From Arcobacter sp. CECT 8985 (GTDB lineage: Bacteria > Campylobacterota > Campylobacteria > Campylobacterales > Arcobacteraceae), in the NCBI RefSeq assembly GCF_004116495.1, contig NZ_PDKC01000020.1, forward strand, positions 1-54,244: DNA of 54,244 bases. The letters run 5' to 3'. How positions within the stretch are numbered: position 1 is the stretch's first letter; the number at the start of each line of letters is the position of its first letter. Shown piece after piece: positions 36,638-44,260 of the stretch. The translations under genes and the position numbers were made by a program. The notes below the pieces were generated by a model. It worked only from the letters and a program-made list of their open reading frames with translations, ran no database searches and was not told the origin of the DNA.

Positions 36638-37114
36638 ATGAAAAGAAGAGATTTTTTTAGTTCAATAAAATCGTCATTGAAAAAAGAAGAAAAAATAGCT
36701 ATTTTAAGACCTCCATATTTTGAAGATGAAGATCTATTTTTCAAAGAATGTATTAATTGTGAAGGACTTTGTGCTAATGCATGTGAAGAAAAAATCATAG
36801 TTATTCAAGAAGATAAAACTCCAAAATTAGATTTTTCAAACTCAGGATGTACATATTGTGATGAGTGTGCAATTAGTTGTCCAAATGAAGTTTTAAAAGT
36901 TGATTTTAAAAAAAATATAAATGCAAAAATCTCAATTAATATTTTAAAATGTTTGAGCTGGAATCAAACAATGTGTTTTTCATGTAAAGACCCTTGTTTA
37001 GATGATGCAATTGATTTTTTAGCAATGTTTAGACCAGAAATAAATAGTAACTGTACAGCATGTGGATTTTGTATAAAATACTGTCCTGTTGAAGCAATAG
37101 AGATAGGAGCTTAA
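36638..37114 (+). CDS. napF: NapF-type ferredoxin
   Basis: A 158-residue cytoplasmic iron-sulfur protein with four Cys clusters: 'CINCEGLCANAC', 'CTYCDECAISCP', 'CLSWNQTMCFSCKDPC' and 'CTACGFCIKYCPVEA'. NapF is thought to help maturation or electron supply of NapA. The spacing of the first and third clusters differs from plain ferredoxins but is usual for NapF. AAAAGGA precedes the ATG. It follows the intergenic hairpin. Confidence 0.93.
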   Translation: MKRRDFFSSIKSSLKKEEKIAILRPPYFEDEDLFFKECINCEGLCANACEEKIIVIQEDKTPKLDFSNSGCTYCDECAISCPNEVLKVDFKKNINAKISINILKCLSWNQTMCFSCKDPCLDDAIDFLAMFRPEINSNCTACGFCIKYCPVEAIEIGA

Positions 37115-37115
37115 T

Positions 37116-38078
37116 ATGAAACTTTTAAAAATGATTTTTATTTTTTCATTGTTTTCAATCTTTTTAAATGCAAGTATGATTATTAAGCCTGATGCAAAAA
37201 TGTCAACATCTGGTGGTGTTACAGATATTGTAATATCAAAAAACAGACTTTTTGCTTCTACTGTAAATGGAACAGTTGATATTTTTGATTTAAATACAAA
37301 AGAATTTATCAAAAAAATTTCAGTACCTAAAACAGTTGATTTTACAGGTGAAGAGATAAATGCAAAAGTTTATAGTGTCGATGTATTAAATAATAAAATA
37401 CTAATTCTTGCACAAGGTAAAAAAGGTGGAAGAAATATATATTTATATGAAGATAATAAATTAACACAAATAATTAGTGATAAAAAAAGATTATTTATCT
37501 CAAAAGCAAAATTTATAGATAAAAATAAAATTATCTATTCATTACTTAGTAATCAGTTCTTTTTATATAACTTATCAACTAATAAAAATATATATGAAAG
37601 ACAAATTTCACAATCAAGATTTTCTGATTTTAGTTTAAATGATGACAAATCAAAAGTGATATTAGCTGATGAGAGTGGTATTCTTCATGAATATGAAGTC
37701 TCAAATGGGAAGTTTATTAGAAACTTTAAAAATCAAAATTTAGATAATGTATATCAAGTTGATTGGAAAAAAGATACAATCATTACAGCAGGTCAAGATA
37801 GAAGAAGTGTTGTATATAATGAAACAACACAAAATGTTTATTATAAACAGAGTGATTTTTTAGTTTATAGTTGTGGGCTTAGCCCAAATTCCCACTATGC
37901 AGGTTATTCAAGTGATGAGTTAAATACAGTTACAATTTTTAATACATTAACACAAACAGCCATGTATAAACTTATTGGAAATAAAATGCTAATAACAAAT
38001 ATTGTTTTTCTTAATGATAATGAAATATTTGTTTCAAGTGATGATAGTAAAATAAATTATTATAAAATAAAGGAATAA
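37116..38078 (+). CDS. napL: NapL, WD40-like periplasmic protein of the nap operon
   Basis: A 320-residue protein with a signal peptide (about 1-19, 'SIFLNASM') and a repeating beta pattern such as 'DIVISKNRLFASTVNGTVDI' near 35-55, which suggests a beta-propeller. NapL is specific to Campylobacterota nap operons and its mutants lower nitrate reduction in related species; the exact function is unknown. Assignment rests mainly on gene order between napF and napD. Confidence 0.85.
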   Translation: MKLLKMIFIFSLFSIFLNASMIIKPDAKMSTSGGVTDIVISKNRLFASTVNGTVDIFDLNTKEFIKKISVPKTVDFTGEEINAKVYSVDVLNNKILILAQGKKGGRNIYLYEDNKLTQIISDKKRLFISKAKFIDKNKIIYSLLSNQFFLYNLSTNKNIYERQISQSRFSDFSLNDDKSKVILADESGILHEYEVSNGKFIRNFKNQNLDNVYQVDWKKDTIITAGQDRRSVVYNETTQNVYYKQSDFLVYSCGLSPNSHYAGYSSDELNTVTIFNTLTQTAMYKLIGNKMLITNIVFLNDNEIFVSSDDSKINYYKIKE

Positions 38079-38080
38079 AA

Positions 38081-38467
38081 ATGAACATTTCAAGTATAGT
38101 TGTTCAAACTCTTCCAAAATATGTAGAAGAAGTTGTAGAAAATTTAAAGAAATGTCCAGAGTGTGATTATCATATCCATGATGAACAAGGAAGAATAATA
38201 ATCACAATTGAAGGTGCAAATGTAGAAGAAGAGTTATCTAAATTAAGAGTTGTTGAAGCAATTGATCATGTAATAAGTGCAGATATGCAAATGGCTTATA
38301 GTGAAGAAGAGTTAAATGAACATATGGAAGTTTTAGAAAATTCTGATGTTGTTCCAACAGTATTAAATGATGATAATATTGATCCTAAAGATATTGTATA
38401 TAGTGGTGATTTAAAAAAGAAAAATATTCATGGATTTGCAAAACACTTTGATAAAATAGGAAAATAA
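38081..38467 (+). CDS. napD: NapD, NapA signal-peptide chaperone
   Basis: A 128-residue cytoplasmic protein. 'ISSIVVQTLPKYVEEVVENLKKCPECDYHIHDEQGRII' (landmarks 3-40) and 'EGANVEEELSKLRVVEAIDHVISADM' are the ferredoxin-like fold of NapD, which binds the twin-arginine signal of NapA and delays export until the cofactor is in. It is longer than E. coli NapD (about 87) because of an acidic C-terminal tail. Confidence 0.93.
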   Translation: MNISSIVVQTLPKYVEEVVENLKKCPECDYHIHDEQGRIIITIEGANVEEELSKLRVVEAIDHVISADMQMAYSEEELNEHMEVLENSDVVPTVLNDDNIDPKDIVYSGDLKKKNIHGFAKHFDKIGK

Positions 38468-38468
38468 A

Positions 38469-38918
38469 ATGCAAACACAATTTGATGAGAGTGAATTTCT
38501 AATTGAAACAATTGTTCCTAAAGATGAATTAATTGTTTCACGAACTGATTTGAAAGGTAATATTACTTATGCAAATGAAACATTTGCCAAAATAAGTGGA
38601 TACAGTATTGATGAACTTATTGGACAACCTCATAATTGTGTTAGACACCCAGATATGCCAAAACAGATATTTGAAGATTTATGGAGTAGTTTAAAAAAGA
38701 ATAATTTTTGGGAAGGTGTTGTAAAAAACCTTCGTAAAGATAAAGGTTTTTATTGGGTATATGCACAAATAAGTGTTGTGAAAAAAGACAATAAAATAGT
38801 TGAATACAAATCAATAAGAACACCTATTTCTTTTCAAGATAAAATAAAATATCAAAAACTTTATGACAAAATAAAAAAAGATACAAAAGACTTACAACGA
38901 ATTATTATATATAAATAA
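38469..38918 (+). CDS. PAS-domain-only protein (CetB/Aer-like) at the end of the nap operon
   Basis: A 149-residue single PAS domain. 'GNITYANETFAKISGYSIDELIG', 'HNCVRHPDMPKQIFEDLW' and 'FWEGVVKNLRKDKGFYWVYA' match the FAD-binding PAS of Aer and of CetB, the stand-alone energy-taxis sensor of Campylobacter. No output domain follows, only a short coiled coil. It begins 1 nt after napD, so it is made with nitrate reductase. It probably reports redox state to a separate chemoreceptor; the partner is not in this window. Confidence 0.85.
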   Translation: MQTQFDESEFLIETIVPKDELIVSRTDLKGNITYANETFAKISGYSIDELIGQPHNCVRHPDMPKQIFEDLWSSLKKNNFWEGVVKNLRKDKGFYWVYAQISVVKKDNKIVEYKSIRTPISFQDKIKYQKLYDKIKKDTKDLQRIIIYK

Positions 38919-38946
38919 AAATAGGTAATTAGTACTATTTTTATTT
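38913..38946. terminator. bidirectional terminator after the nap operon
   Basis: AAATAAAAATAG and CTATTTTTATTT form a perfect 12-bp stem around a 10-nt loop, followed by ACTTTTTTTAA. It includes the PAS-gene stop codon and faces the convergent LysE gene. Confidence 0.75.
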
Positions 38947-38953
38947 ACTTTTT

Positions 38954-39583
38954 TTAACTCATCGCTAACCAAATACCTATAAGAATCATTAAACTTCCTG
39001 CTATTTTATTGATCAACCTAACATTTGAACTATTTTGTAATAATTTTCTTAATGTTACTCCACCAATAGCATAAATCATTAAACAAGAAAATTCTAAAAC
39101 AAGTATTATTAATATTAAAACTGGCAATTGAGAAGCCATAGGTAGTTTATTATCAATAAAAGGAGGAAGTAATGATATAAAAAATGCCCAACCCTTTGGA
39201 TTTGCTATTGCAGTAATAAATCCTTGACTAACAAGTGATTTTTTTGAGATATCAAATTGACAGTTTTTTTCAAAATTTAATGCCATTTTACCTTTAGAAA
39301 GCCACATCATAACACCCAAATAACCTAAATATGCACCACCAACATACTTTAAAACCACAAAAAATTCTGGGTATTTAAGCATAATAGTAGCGACTCCAAT
39401 AACAGATAATGTTGCAACAATACCTACTCCAATTAACTCTCCAGCCATCATAAAAAAAGTTTTTTTTAATCCTATGCTCATTCCCATACTTAATGATAAT
39501 GTCATACACATTCCTGGAGTAATTGAGACAAAAAAGAATGTTGGAATAAATACTAAAAGTAATGTAAAATTTATAAAATCCAT
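38954..39583 (-). CDS. LysE/RhtB-family translocator
   Basis: A 209-residue membrane protein with six predicted helices. The N-terminal 'FFVSITPGMCMTLSLSMGMSIGLKK' matches the LysE/RhtB 'PGP' entry motif in variant form (TPGM). 'GGAYLGYLGVMMW' and 'GFITAIANPKGWAFFISLLPPF' are also typical. It likely exports an amino acid or related metabolite; the substrate is unknown. The Shine-Dalgarno is AAGGAAATATT. Not functionally tied to nap. Confidence 0.9.
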   Translation of the reverse strand: MDFINFTLLLVFIPTFFFVSITPGMCMTLSLSMGMSIGLKKTFFMMAGELIGVGIVATLSVIGVATIMLKYPEFFVVLKYVGGAYLGYLGVMMWLSKGKMALNFEKNCQFDISKKSLVSQGFITAIANPKGWAFFISLLPPFIDNKLPMASQLPVLILIILVLEFSCLMIYAIGGVTLRKLLQNSSNVRLINKIAGSLMILIGIWLAMS

Positions 39584-39663
39584 AATATTTCCTTAAAGTA
39601 AAAATTATATCAAAAAATAATAAAACTAGGTTATACTTATATATATAAAATAGGAGTAGAAAT

Positions 39664-40047
39664 ATGAAAAAAATCATAATAATAAATATTTTAATTTTAT
39701 CTTTTTTATCTAACTATTTATTTGCTTCAGAGGTAACTCAAGCAAGAGTGATTGGAATATTTGATAAAAATGGCAATGGTGAAAATGTTCAATACAAAAA
39801 ACAAACAAATGCAAACTACAATGGTACTTGTTTTTCAAAGATAGTTGTAATTGGTAGTTTAAAAAATAAACCAAAAGTTTTTATAGGAAAAAGTGCAGGA
39901 GTTTTTATAAAAATGAAACCTTTATATAATAAATATAAAATAAAAATTGGTGATATTCTAATTTATAAACATGAAAATGTATCAAAGGGATATGTAAAAA
40001 TCACCTTAAATAATAAATTATATGATTATAGAATTTTTGTAAAATAA
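39664..40047 (+). CDS. hypothetical secreted protein
   Basis: A 127-residue protein with a clear signal peptide (about 1-21, ending 'YLFA-S'). The mature part is basic and beta-rich, with a single Cys in 'NYNGTCFSK' and a C-terminal 'YRIFVK'. I do not recognise the family. AGGAG lies 6 nt before the ATG. It is followed by the long gap containing the proposed small RNA. Confidence 0.7.
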   Translation: MKKIIIINILILSFLSNYLFASEVTQARVIGIFDKNGNGENVQYKKQTNANYNGTCFSKIVVIGSLKNKPKVFIGKSAGVFIKMKPLYNKYKIKIGDILIYKHENVSKGYVKITLNNKLYDYRIFVK

Positions 40048-40169
40048 ATAATTATAAATATTATAAAATAACTTCTTATGAAAAATATTTCATTTTTTAT
40101 AAAAAATTTATAAAAAAAATTCATTTTTATTCAAAAAAAACCTAAACATCACAAAAATATCACCTTGAT

Positions 40170-40211
40170 TTGATATAAATCAATAATATAATTTTTTAAA
40201 GATTATATAAT
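40170..40211 (+). promoter_or_regulatory. FNR-type class II promoter of the proposed small RNA
   Basis: TTGAT-ATAA-ATCAA at 40170-40183 matches the FNR consensus in all ten fixed positions. TATAAT at 40206-40211 is a perfect -10 box. The start predicted from it is about 40218, which puts the palindrome centre at -41.5, the same geometry as the nap promoter. No protein gene of normal size follows. Confidence 0.75.
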
Positions 40212-40217
40212 ACGATT

Positions 40218-40287
40218 AAAGAAGTTTAAGTATTTATAATATGTCTCCTTCCCTACATAATAAATCAAACTTCAACTTCTTTTTTCT
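40218..40287 (+). ncRNA. candidate FNR-activated small RNA with an anti-Shine-Dalgarno loop
   Basis: The predicted transcript folds into one long hairpin. AAGAAGTTTAAG (40219-40230) pairs with CTTCAACTTCTT (40270-40281) with one mismatch. ATTTAT (40232-40237) pairs with ATAAAT (40260-40265), and after a 2-nt bulge TATGT (40240-40244) pairs with ACATA (40255-40259). The apical loop is CTCCTTCCCT (40245-40254), the complement of AGGGAAGGAG. A run of six T follows the stem (40280-40285 with the last paired bases), as in an intrinsic terminator. The region otherwise has no evident gene. An alternative reading is a 26-codon ORF from the ATG at 40241. Folding and pairing were done by hand. Confidence 0.6.
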
Positions 40288-40294
40288 TCCCTTT

Positions 40295-40410
40295 CTCTCT
40301 TTATTTCTCATTCCTAATTAATATAAAGAGAGAAAATTTATTAAGCTCATTTATTATTTTGATAATAAAAATGCGAATACATTATAAAAAATACGAATTT
40401 CTTATAAAAA
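40295..40410. repeat. inverted repeat and imperfect tandem repeat in the gap before serS
   Basis: CTCTCTTTAT (40295-40304) and ATAAAGAGAG (40323-40332) are a perfect 10-bp inverted repeat with an 18-nt loop. It has no T-run on either side. At 40371-40390 and 40391-40410 two 20-bp units of the type ATnCGAAT...TTATAAAAA are 16/20 identical. I see no gene in this part of the gap. From 40048 to 40169 there is only A/T-rich sequence. Confidence 0.5.
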
Positions 40411-40439
40411 AAAGGAGACCAAGAGGTTTCCTTTTTTTT
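40406..40439 (-). terminator. serS terminator
   Basis: AAAGGAGACC, loop AAGA, GGTTTCCTTT, flanked by long A- and T-runs. On the minus strand the U-tract follows directly after the stem; the serS stop codon touches its edge. Confidence 0.85.
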
Positions 40440-41683
40440 TACATATATTTTTCTAGTACTGCAGGGATTTTAATAGTTCCGTCTTCTTGTTGATAATTTT
40501 CCATAATTGCAACTAATGTTCTACCAACGGCTAAAGAAGAACCATTTAATGTGTGAGTTAAAATATTTTTCTTACCATCTTTATATCTAATTTTTGCTCT
40601 TCTGCTTTGAAACTCTCTTGTATTTGAGATTGAAGAGATTTCTCTATATTTATTTTGTCCAGGTAACCAAACTTCTAAATCAATTGTTTTTGCTGCACTA
40701 AAACCTAAATCTCCTGTACAAAGCATCACTTTTTGATGTGCTAATCCTAATGAAGTTAATAAATCACTTGCACAACCTACCATCTTCTCAAATACCTCAT
40801 CAGATTGTTCTGGTTTTGTAATTGAAACCATTTCTACTTTGTCAAATTGATGTTGTCTTATTAAACCCCTTGTATCTCTTCCTGCACTTCCTGCTTCTTT
40901 TCTAAAGCAAGGTGTATAAGAAGTCAACATTAAAGGTAGTTCATCTTCTGAAATAATTTCATCATTATAAAGGTTTGTAAGACTTACTTCTGCTGTTGGA
41001 ATTAAATATAAATCTTCACCATCAATTTTAAATAAATCATCTTCAAATTTTGGTAATTGCCCTGTACCTTGTAAAGTATTTGAATTTGCCATAAATGGAA
41101 CATACCACTCTTCAAAACCTCTTTGTCTATTAAAATCAAGCATATAGTTAATTAATGCTCTTTCAAGTCTTGCTGCTGTTCCTCTCATTGCAGAAAATCT
41201 AGATTTTGCAAGTTTTACACCTCTTTCAAAATCTAACCAACCATTTTGTTCACCTAAATCCCAATGCTCTTTTGGTTCAAAAGTAAATGTTGGCTTTTCA
41301 CCTATTGTATCAATTACAACATTTTCCTCTTCATCTTCTCCATTAGGAACTTCTTCATCAGGAAGATTTGGAATAGATAGTGCAATTGAAGTTAATTGCT
41401 CTTCTAATTTTCTCACTTCTTCTTCAAAAACTTGTTTTTTGTTTTTTAACTCATTGATACTTGCTTGCAATGGTGCAATATCAAGTCCCTCTTTTTTATA
41501 TCTTCCGAACTCTTTTGATAATTTATTTTGTTCAGCAGTAACATTTTCCATCTCTTGTCTTTTACTTTTTGCTTCTTCAGAGATAGTCTTTAAATTATCT
41601 AAAATCTTTTGATCTACTTTTTTTCTAAGTAGTGCAGTTGCAGTTGCTTCAAAATCCTTTTGTAACGCTTTTATATCAATCAT
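40439..41683 (-). CDS. serS: seryl-tRNA synthetase
   Basis: This class II synthetase of 414 residues charges tRNA-Ser and tRNA-Sec. The N-terminal coiled-coil arm covers about 30-100. Motif 2 is '[22 protein letters not shown]', marked here by '[15 protein letters not shown]', and motif 3 is '[20 protein letters not shown]'. I use the ATG at 41683 ('[11 protein letters not shown]', the normal SerS N-terminus), with AAAGATTAATT upstream. A TTG at 41713 would add ten residues. It is monocistronic with its own terminator. Confidence 0.96.
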   Translation of the reverse strand: MIDIKALQKDFEATATALLRKKVDQKILDNLKTISEEAKSKRQEMENVTAEQNKLSKEFGRYKKEGLDIAPLQASINELKNKKQVFEEEVRKLEEQLTSIALSIPNLPDEEVPNGEDEEENVVIDTIGEKPTFTFEPKEHWDLGEQNGWLDFERGVKLAKSRFSAMRGTAARLERALINYMLDFNRQRGFEEWYVPFMANSNTLQGTGQLPKFEDDLFKIDGEDLYLIPTAEVSLTNLYNDEIISEDELPLMLTSYTPCFRKEAGSAGRDTRGLIRQHQFDKVEMVSITKPEQSDEVFEKMVGCASDLLTSLGLAHQKVMLCTGDLGFSAAKTIDLEVWLPGQNKYREISSISNTREFQSRRAKIRYKDGKKNILTHTLNGSSLAVGRTLVAIMENYQQEDGTIKIPAVLEKYM

Positions 41684-41789
41684 AATTAATCTTTCACCAT
41701 TAAATTTTCGCAATTATATCTAAATTTTTCTTTGTACTTTTTTTGATTGTCATGATTTATAATGTTTTAAGTATCTACTTAATATTAAA

Positions 41790-41804
41790 TGATTATAATT
41801 CTCA
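41790..41804 (+). promoter_or_regulatory. Fur-box-like site over the -10 of the PepSY operon
   Basis: TGATTATAATTCTCA matches the 7-1-7 Fur pattern TGATAATNATTATCA at 12 of 14 positions. It contains TATAAT (41794-41799), so Fur binding would block polymerase directly. Confidence 0.55.
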
Positions 41805-41825
41805 AAATTAAGGATAAGGTTAAAA

Positions 41826-42146
41826 TTGTTAGATTTATTAATCAAAACATACATAAAACTGTCATTAGAAGAAGAAACTGGCAATAAAATTGGTTTATTT
41901 AGAGCTATTTGTTCTATCTTTGGCGGGTTATTAGTATCATATTTATCTATGTGTTTACTTGTATTTATTATACCAGGCTCAGCTGGAGAATCAATTGTGG
42001 TACCTTTAATGTTCAATACTTTTGCTTGGGCAGTTGTAGCATTATGGATATCTTTGTCAAAATCAAAATTAATTGCATTAAAAAGAGTATTTATCCCTTC
42101 ACTATTTATATGCATATTATTAACAATTTTTATTATAGGAATGTAA
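41826..42146 (+). CDS. small three-helix membrane protein, iron-locus associated
   Basis: 106 residues with three membrane helices at about 25-48, 56-76 and 86-105. The family is not firmly recognised; small proteins of this build occur just before PepSY proteins in siderophore loci and are often called iron-uptake proteins. The start is TTG at 41826 with AAGG 6 nt upstream. Two nt separate its stop from the PepSY start, and a Fur-like site covers its promoter. Confidence 0.7.
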   Translation: MLDLLIKTYIKLSLEEETGNKIGLFRAICSIFGGLLVSYLSMCLLVFIIPGSAGESIVVPLMFNTFAWAVVALWISLSKSKLIALKRVFIPSLFICILLTIFIIGM

Positions 42147-42148
42147 AT

Positions 42149-43711
42149 ATGTCAAATACTGAATCGAAACTTTTCAAACAAAGATTACAAAGAGTACATG
42201 TAATTGTAGGTGTATGCACATCAATATTTATGTATATTGCAGTATTTTTTGGAATATTTGCTATTTTACTTCCATATATTCAGACATGGGAAAAACCATC
42301 AAGACATTTTAAAACTGCAAATATAAAAAATATAGATTACTCTGCTATGATTGATCCTGTTATTTCAAATCCTGATTTTCCTAAAAATAATATAATTATC
42401 ACACTTCCAGGATATAAGAATGACCCTGCATTAAAAATTTCACATGAGTTTGTAGAGCCTATTGTTTTTAATCCAAATACAAACAAGCAAATAAAAGATG
42501 AAGAACATATCTCTGAACTAGCTTGGTTTTTAAATAGTATGCATTATGGAGCACCTCTAAAAACATTTGGTTATATACTTTTTGGACTTGTTGCAGTTGC
42601 AGTTATGTTTTTAATAGTTGGTGGATTAATACAAGTAAATATTATAAAATATAAAAATAAAGGTAAAAATCAACAAAGTAAATTTTCTAAATGGCATAGA
42701 AAAATTTTTACATGGCTTTTTGCTCCTTTTATTATAGTGACTCTTACAGGAGCAATGATGAATATTGGTTATAGTGGTTCATCTTTAATGACATACATTT
42801 CATCAAAAGGTGAAACATCAAATATTGGTGTACTTTTAGCACCTGTTTTAGAACCACAAAAAGAACAAATTGTAAGAAAAAATGATAATGTAAAAATGCT
42901 TGAGATAAATAAGCTTATACAAAAAGCACAAAAAATAAATCCAAATATAAACTTTGAAAAAATTGAACTTATAAACTGGAAAGACTCAAGTGCACAAGTT
43001 GAACTTAGTGGATATAATCCAAAACTTCCATTTTTAAATGGAGTATTTAATAAACCTACTGTAATTCTAAGTGGAGTTGATGGCAAACTTATTCAAAATA
43101 TAAATGTATTAGATAAGCACTGGTCAGTTCTTTTTACGGATAGTATGTATTTTTTACATCTTCTTTTTGGAGTAGATATTTTTATTAGACTGTTAATCGC
43201 CACTATTATGGCAATTTGTGCCCTTGCAATTGGATTTGGAACAATGCTATTTTTAGAAAAAAAAGCAAAAAAATTTGAAGGCAAAACAACTTTTTATCAT
43301 TGGTATGGAAAGTTTTGCCTTGCAAGTATGATTGGTGTAATTCCTGCAACTGGATTTATTTTCTTACTTCAATGGATTTTACCATTTGATTTAGAAAATA
43401 GACTTATTATTCAAAAAGGACTATTTTTTATATTTTGGATAGGAACATATACATGGTCATTTTATGAAATCAATTCATATAAAACTGCTAAAAAATTCTT
43501 CTATTTAGCAGCTATATTTTTTATTTTAACTCCATTAATGCACTCAGTTTTTAGTGGATACTCTCCCATGAATTTATTACAAAATAGTATGAATACTATT
43601 TTAAATGTAAATATCGCTCTATTTATTGTAGGTATTTTATTTCTAATTTTAGCAATCAAACTACCTTCAAATAGACAAAAAGCAAAAGTTTTTTTTAAAG
43701 CAAAAGTATAA
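42149..43711 (+). CDS. PepSY-associated membrane protein (PiuB-like)
   Basis: A 520-residue inner-membrane protein of the PepSY_TM family. The N-terminal helix is at about 18-42, 'FLNSMHYGAPLKTFGYILFG' leads to the second near 140-165, and 'KWHRKIFTWLFAPFIIVTLTGAMM' follows near 180. The last third has four more helices after 'MYFLHLLFGVDIFIRLL'. Conserved His in 'LNSMHYG', 'SKWHRKI' and 'YFLHLLFG' could bind heme. Such proteins are associated with ferric-siderophore reduction in the periplasm. I chose the ATG at 42149 with AGGA upstream; the frame is open back to 41909 but that part overlaps the previous gene. Confidence 0.85.
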   Translation: MSNTESKLFKQRLQRVHVIVGVCTSIFMYIAVFFGIFAILLPYIQTWEKPSRHFKTANIKNIDYSAMIDPVISNPDFPKNNIIITLPGYKNDPALKISHEFVEPIVFNPNTNKQIKDEEHISELAWFLNSMHYGAPLKTFGYILFGLVAVAVMFLIVGGLIQVNIIKYKNKGKNQQSKFSKWHRKIFTWLFAPFIIVTLTGAMMNIGYSGSSLMTYISSKGETSNIGVLLAPVLEPQKEQIVRKNDNVKMLEINKLIQKAQKINPNINFEKIELINWKDSSAQVELSGYNPKLPFLNGVFNKPTVILSGVDGKLIQNINVLDKHWSVLFTDSMYFLHLLFGVDIFIRLLIATIMAICALAIGFGTMLFLEKKAKKFEGKTTFYHWYGKFCLASMIGVIPATGFIFLLQWILPFDLENRLIIQKGLFFIFWIGTYTWSFYEINSYKTAKKFFYLAAIFFILTPLMHSVFSGYSPMNLLQNSMNTILNVNIALFIVGILFLILAIKLPSNRQKAKVFFKAKV

Positions 43712-43721
43712 AAGGAAAAAA

Positions 43722-44210
43722 ATGAATTTAATAAAAGTCTTACTATTTATATTTTTTATATATAATAATTTACAAGCTCATACACTATTAGTTGATATAA
43801 CAAAAAATGACAATAACACAATTACTGTGAATGCTCAATTTGACACAAAACAAAAAGCTTCTGGAGCTATGCTTAGACTTGAATCTCTTATTTCAGGTGA
43901 AGTTTTATATAAAAAAAGATTCCCTTATGAAAGTAAATTAATAGTTGATATTCCAAAAGAACAATATCAAATTGTAGTTGATGCAGGTGAAGAACAGATT
44001 GTAAAAAAAGGTATTGAACCAAATGAAGGTTTTACTAAACTTGCCTCAAAAGAGATATTAGATAAATTATCAAAAAATAAAGAAGACCACCATGAGTTAG
44101 GAATTACACTTATTATATTTTTATTTATTGGTTTTATATTAATTATTTTAGCCATATATTTTAGTGCAAAAAATACAAAAAAAATTATTGAAGAATTGAA
44201 AAAATCTTAA
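43722..44210 (+). CDS. hypothetical exported, membrane-anchored protein of the PepSY operon
   Basis: 162 residues: a signal peptide (about 1-19, 'LQAH'), a beta-rich periplasmic domain, then 'DHHELGITLIIFLFIGFILIILAIYF' with one membrane helix at about 128-148 and a short basic tail. The His at the mature N-terminus and the DHHE before the helix might bind metal. I do not recognise the family. It is 10 nt downstream of the PepSY gene with AAAAGGA, so it belongs to that operon. Confidence 0.75.
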   Translation: MNLIKVLLFIFFIYNNLQAHTLLVDITKNDNNTITVNAQFDTKQKASGAMLRLESLISGEVLYKKRFPYESKLIVDIPKEQYQIVVDAGEEQIVKKGIEPNEGFTKLASKEILDKLSKNKEDHHELGITLIIFLFIGFILIILAIYFSAKNTKKIIEELKKS

Positions 44211-44214
44211 CATA

Positions 44215-44254
44215 TAATAACAATTATCAATATTAAGTATTTATTGGTTAAAAT
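44215..44254 (+). promoter_or_regulatory. Fur-box-like site and -10 box of the first iron-locus regulator
   Basis: TAATAACAATTATCA (44215-44229) matches the Fur 7-1-7 pattern at 12 of 14 positions. TAAAAT at 44249-44254 lies exactly 6 nt before the ATG at 44261, so transcription should begin at or next to the start codon. No Shine-Dalgarno is present. Confidence 0.5.
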
Positions 44255-44260
44255 TTGCTC

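Noticed and set aside
39375-39677. Minus-strand frame of 100 codons across the LysE gene start
   Set aside because: Low-complexity composition, overlaps a recognisable gene in another frame and has no start signal.
40371-40410. Two 20-bp near-repeats as a possible CRISPR or iteron
   Set aside because: Only two adjacent imperfect copies without spacers, in an A-rich stretch. Not enough for either.
41750-42115. Minus-strand open frame of 121 codons opposite the small membrane protein
   Set aside because: No ribosome-binding site, no family resemblance, and it is the antisense shadow of a gene with clear membrane helices and spacing to the next gene.
41909-42148. Upstream extension of the PepSY frame to an ATG at 41909
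   Set aside because: It overlaps the 106-residue membrane-protein gene almost entirely, and the conserved protein begins at the ATG at 42149 with its own AGGA.
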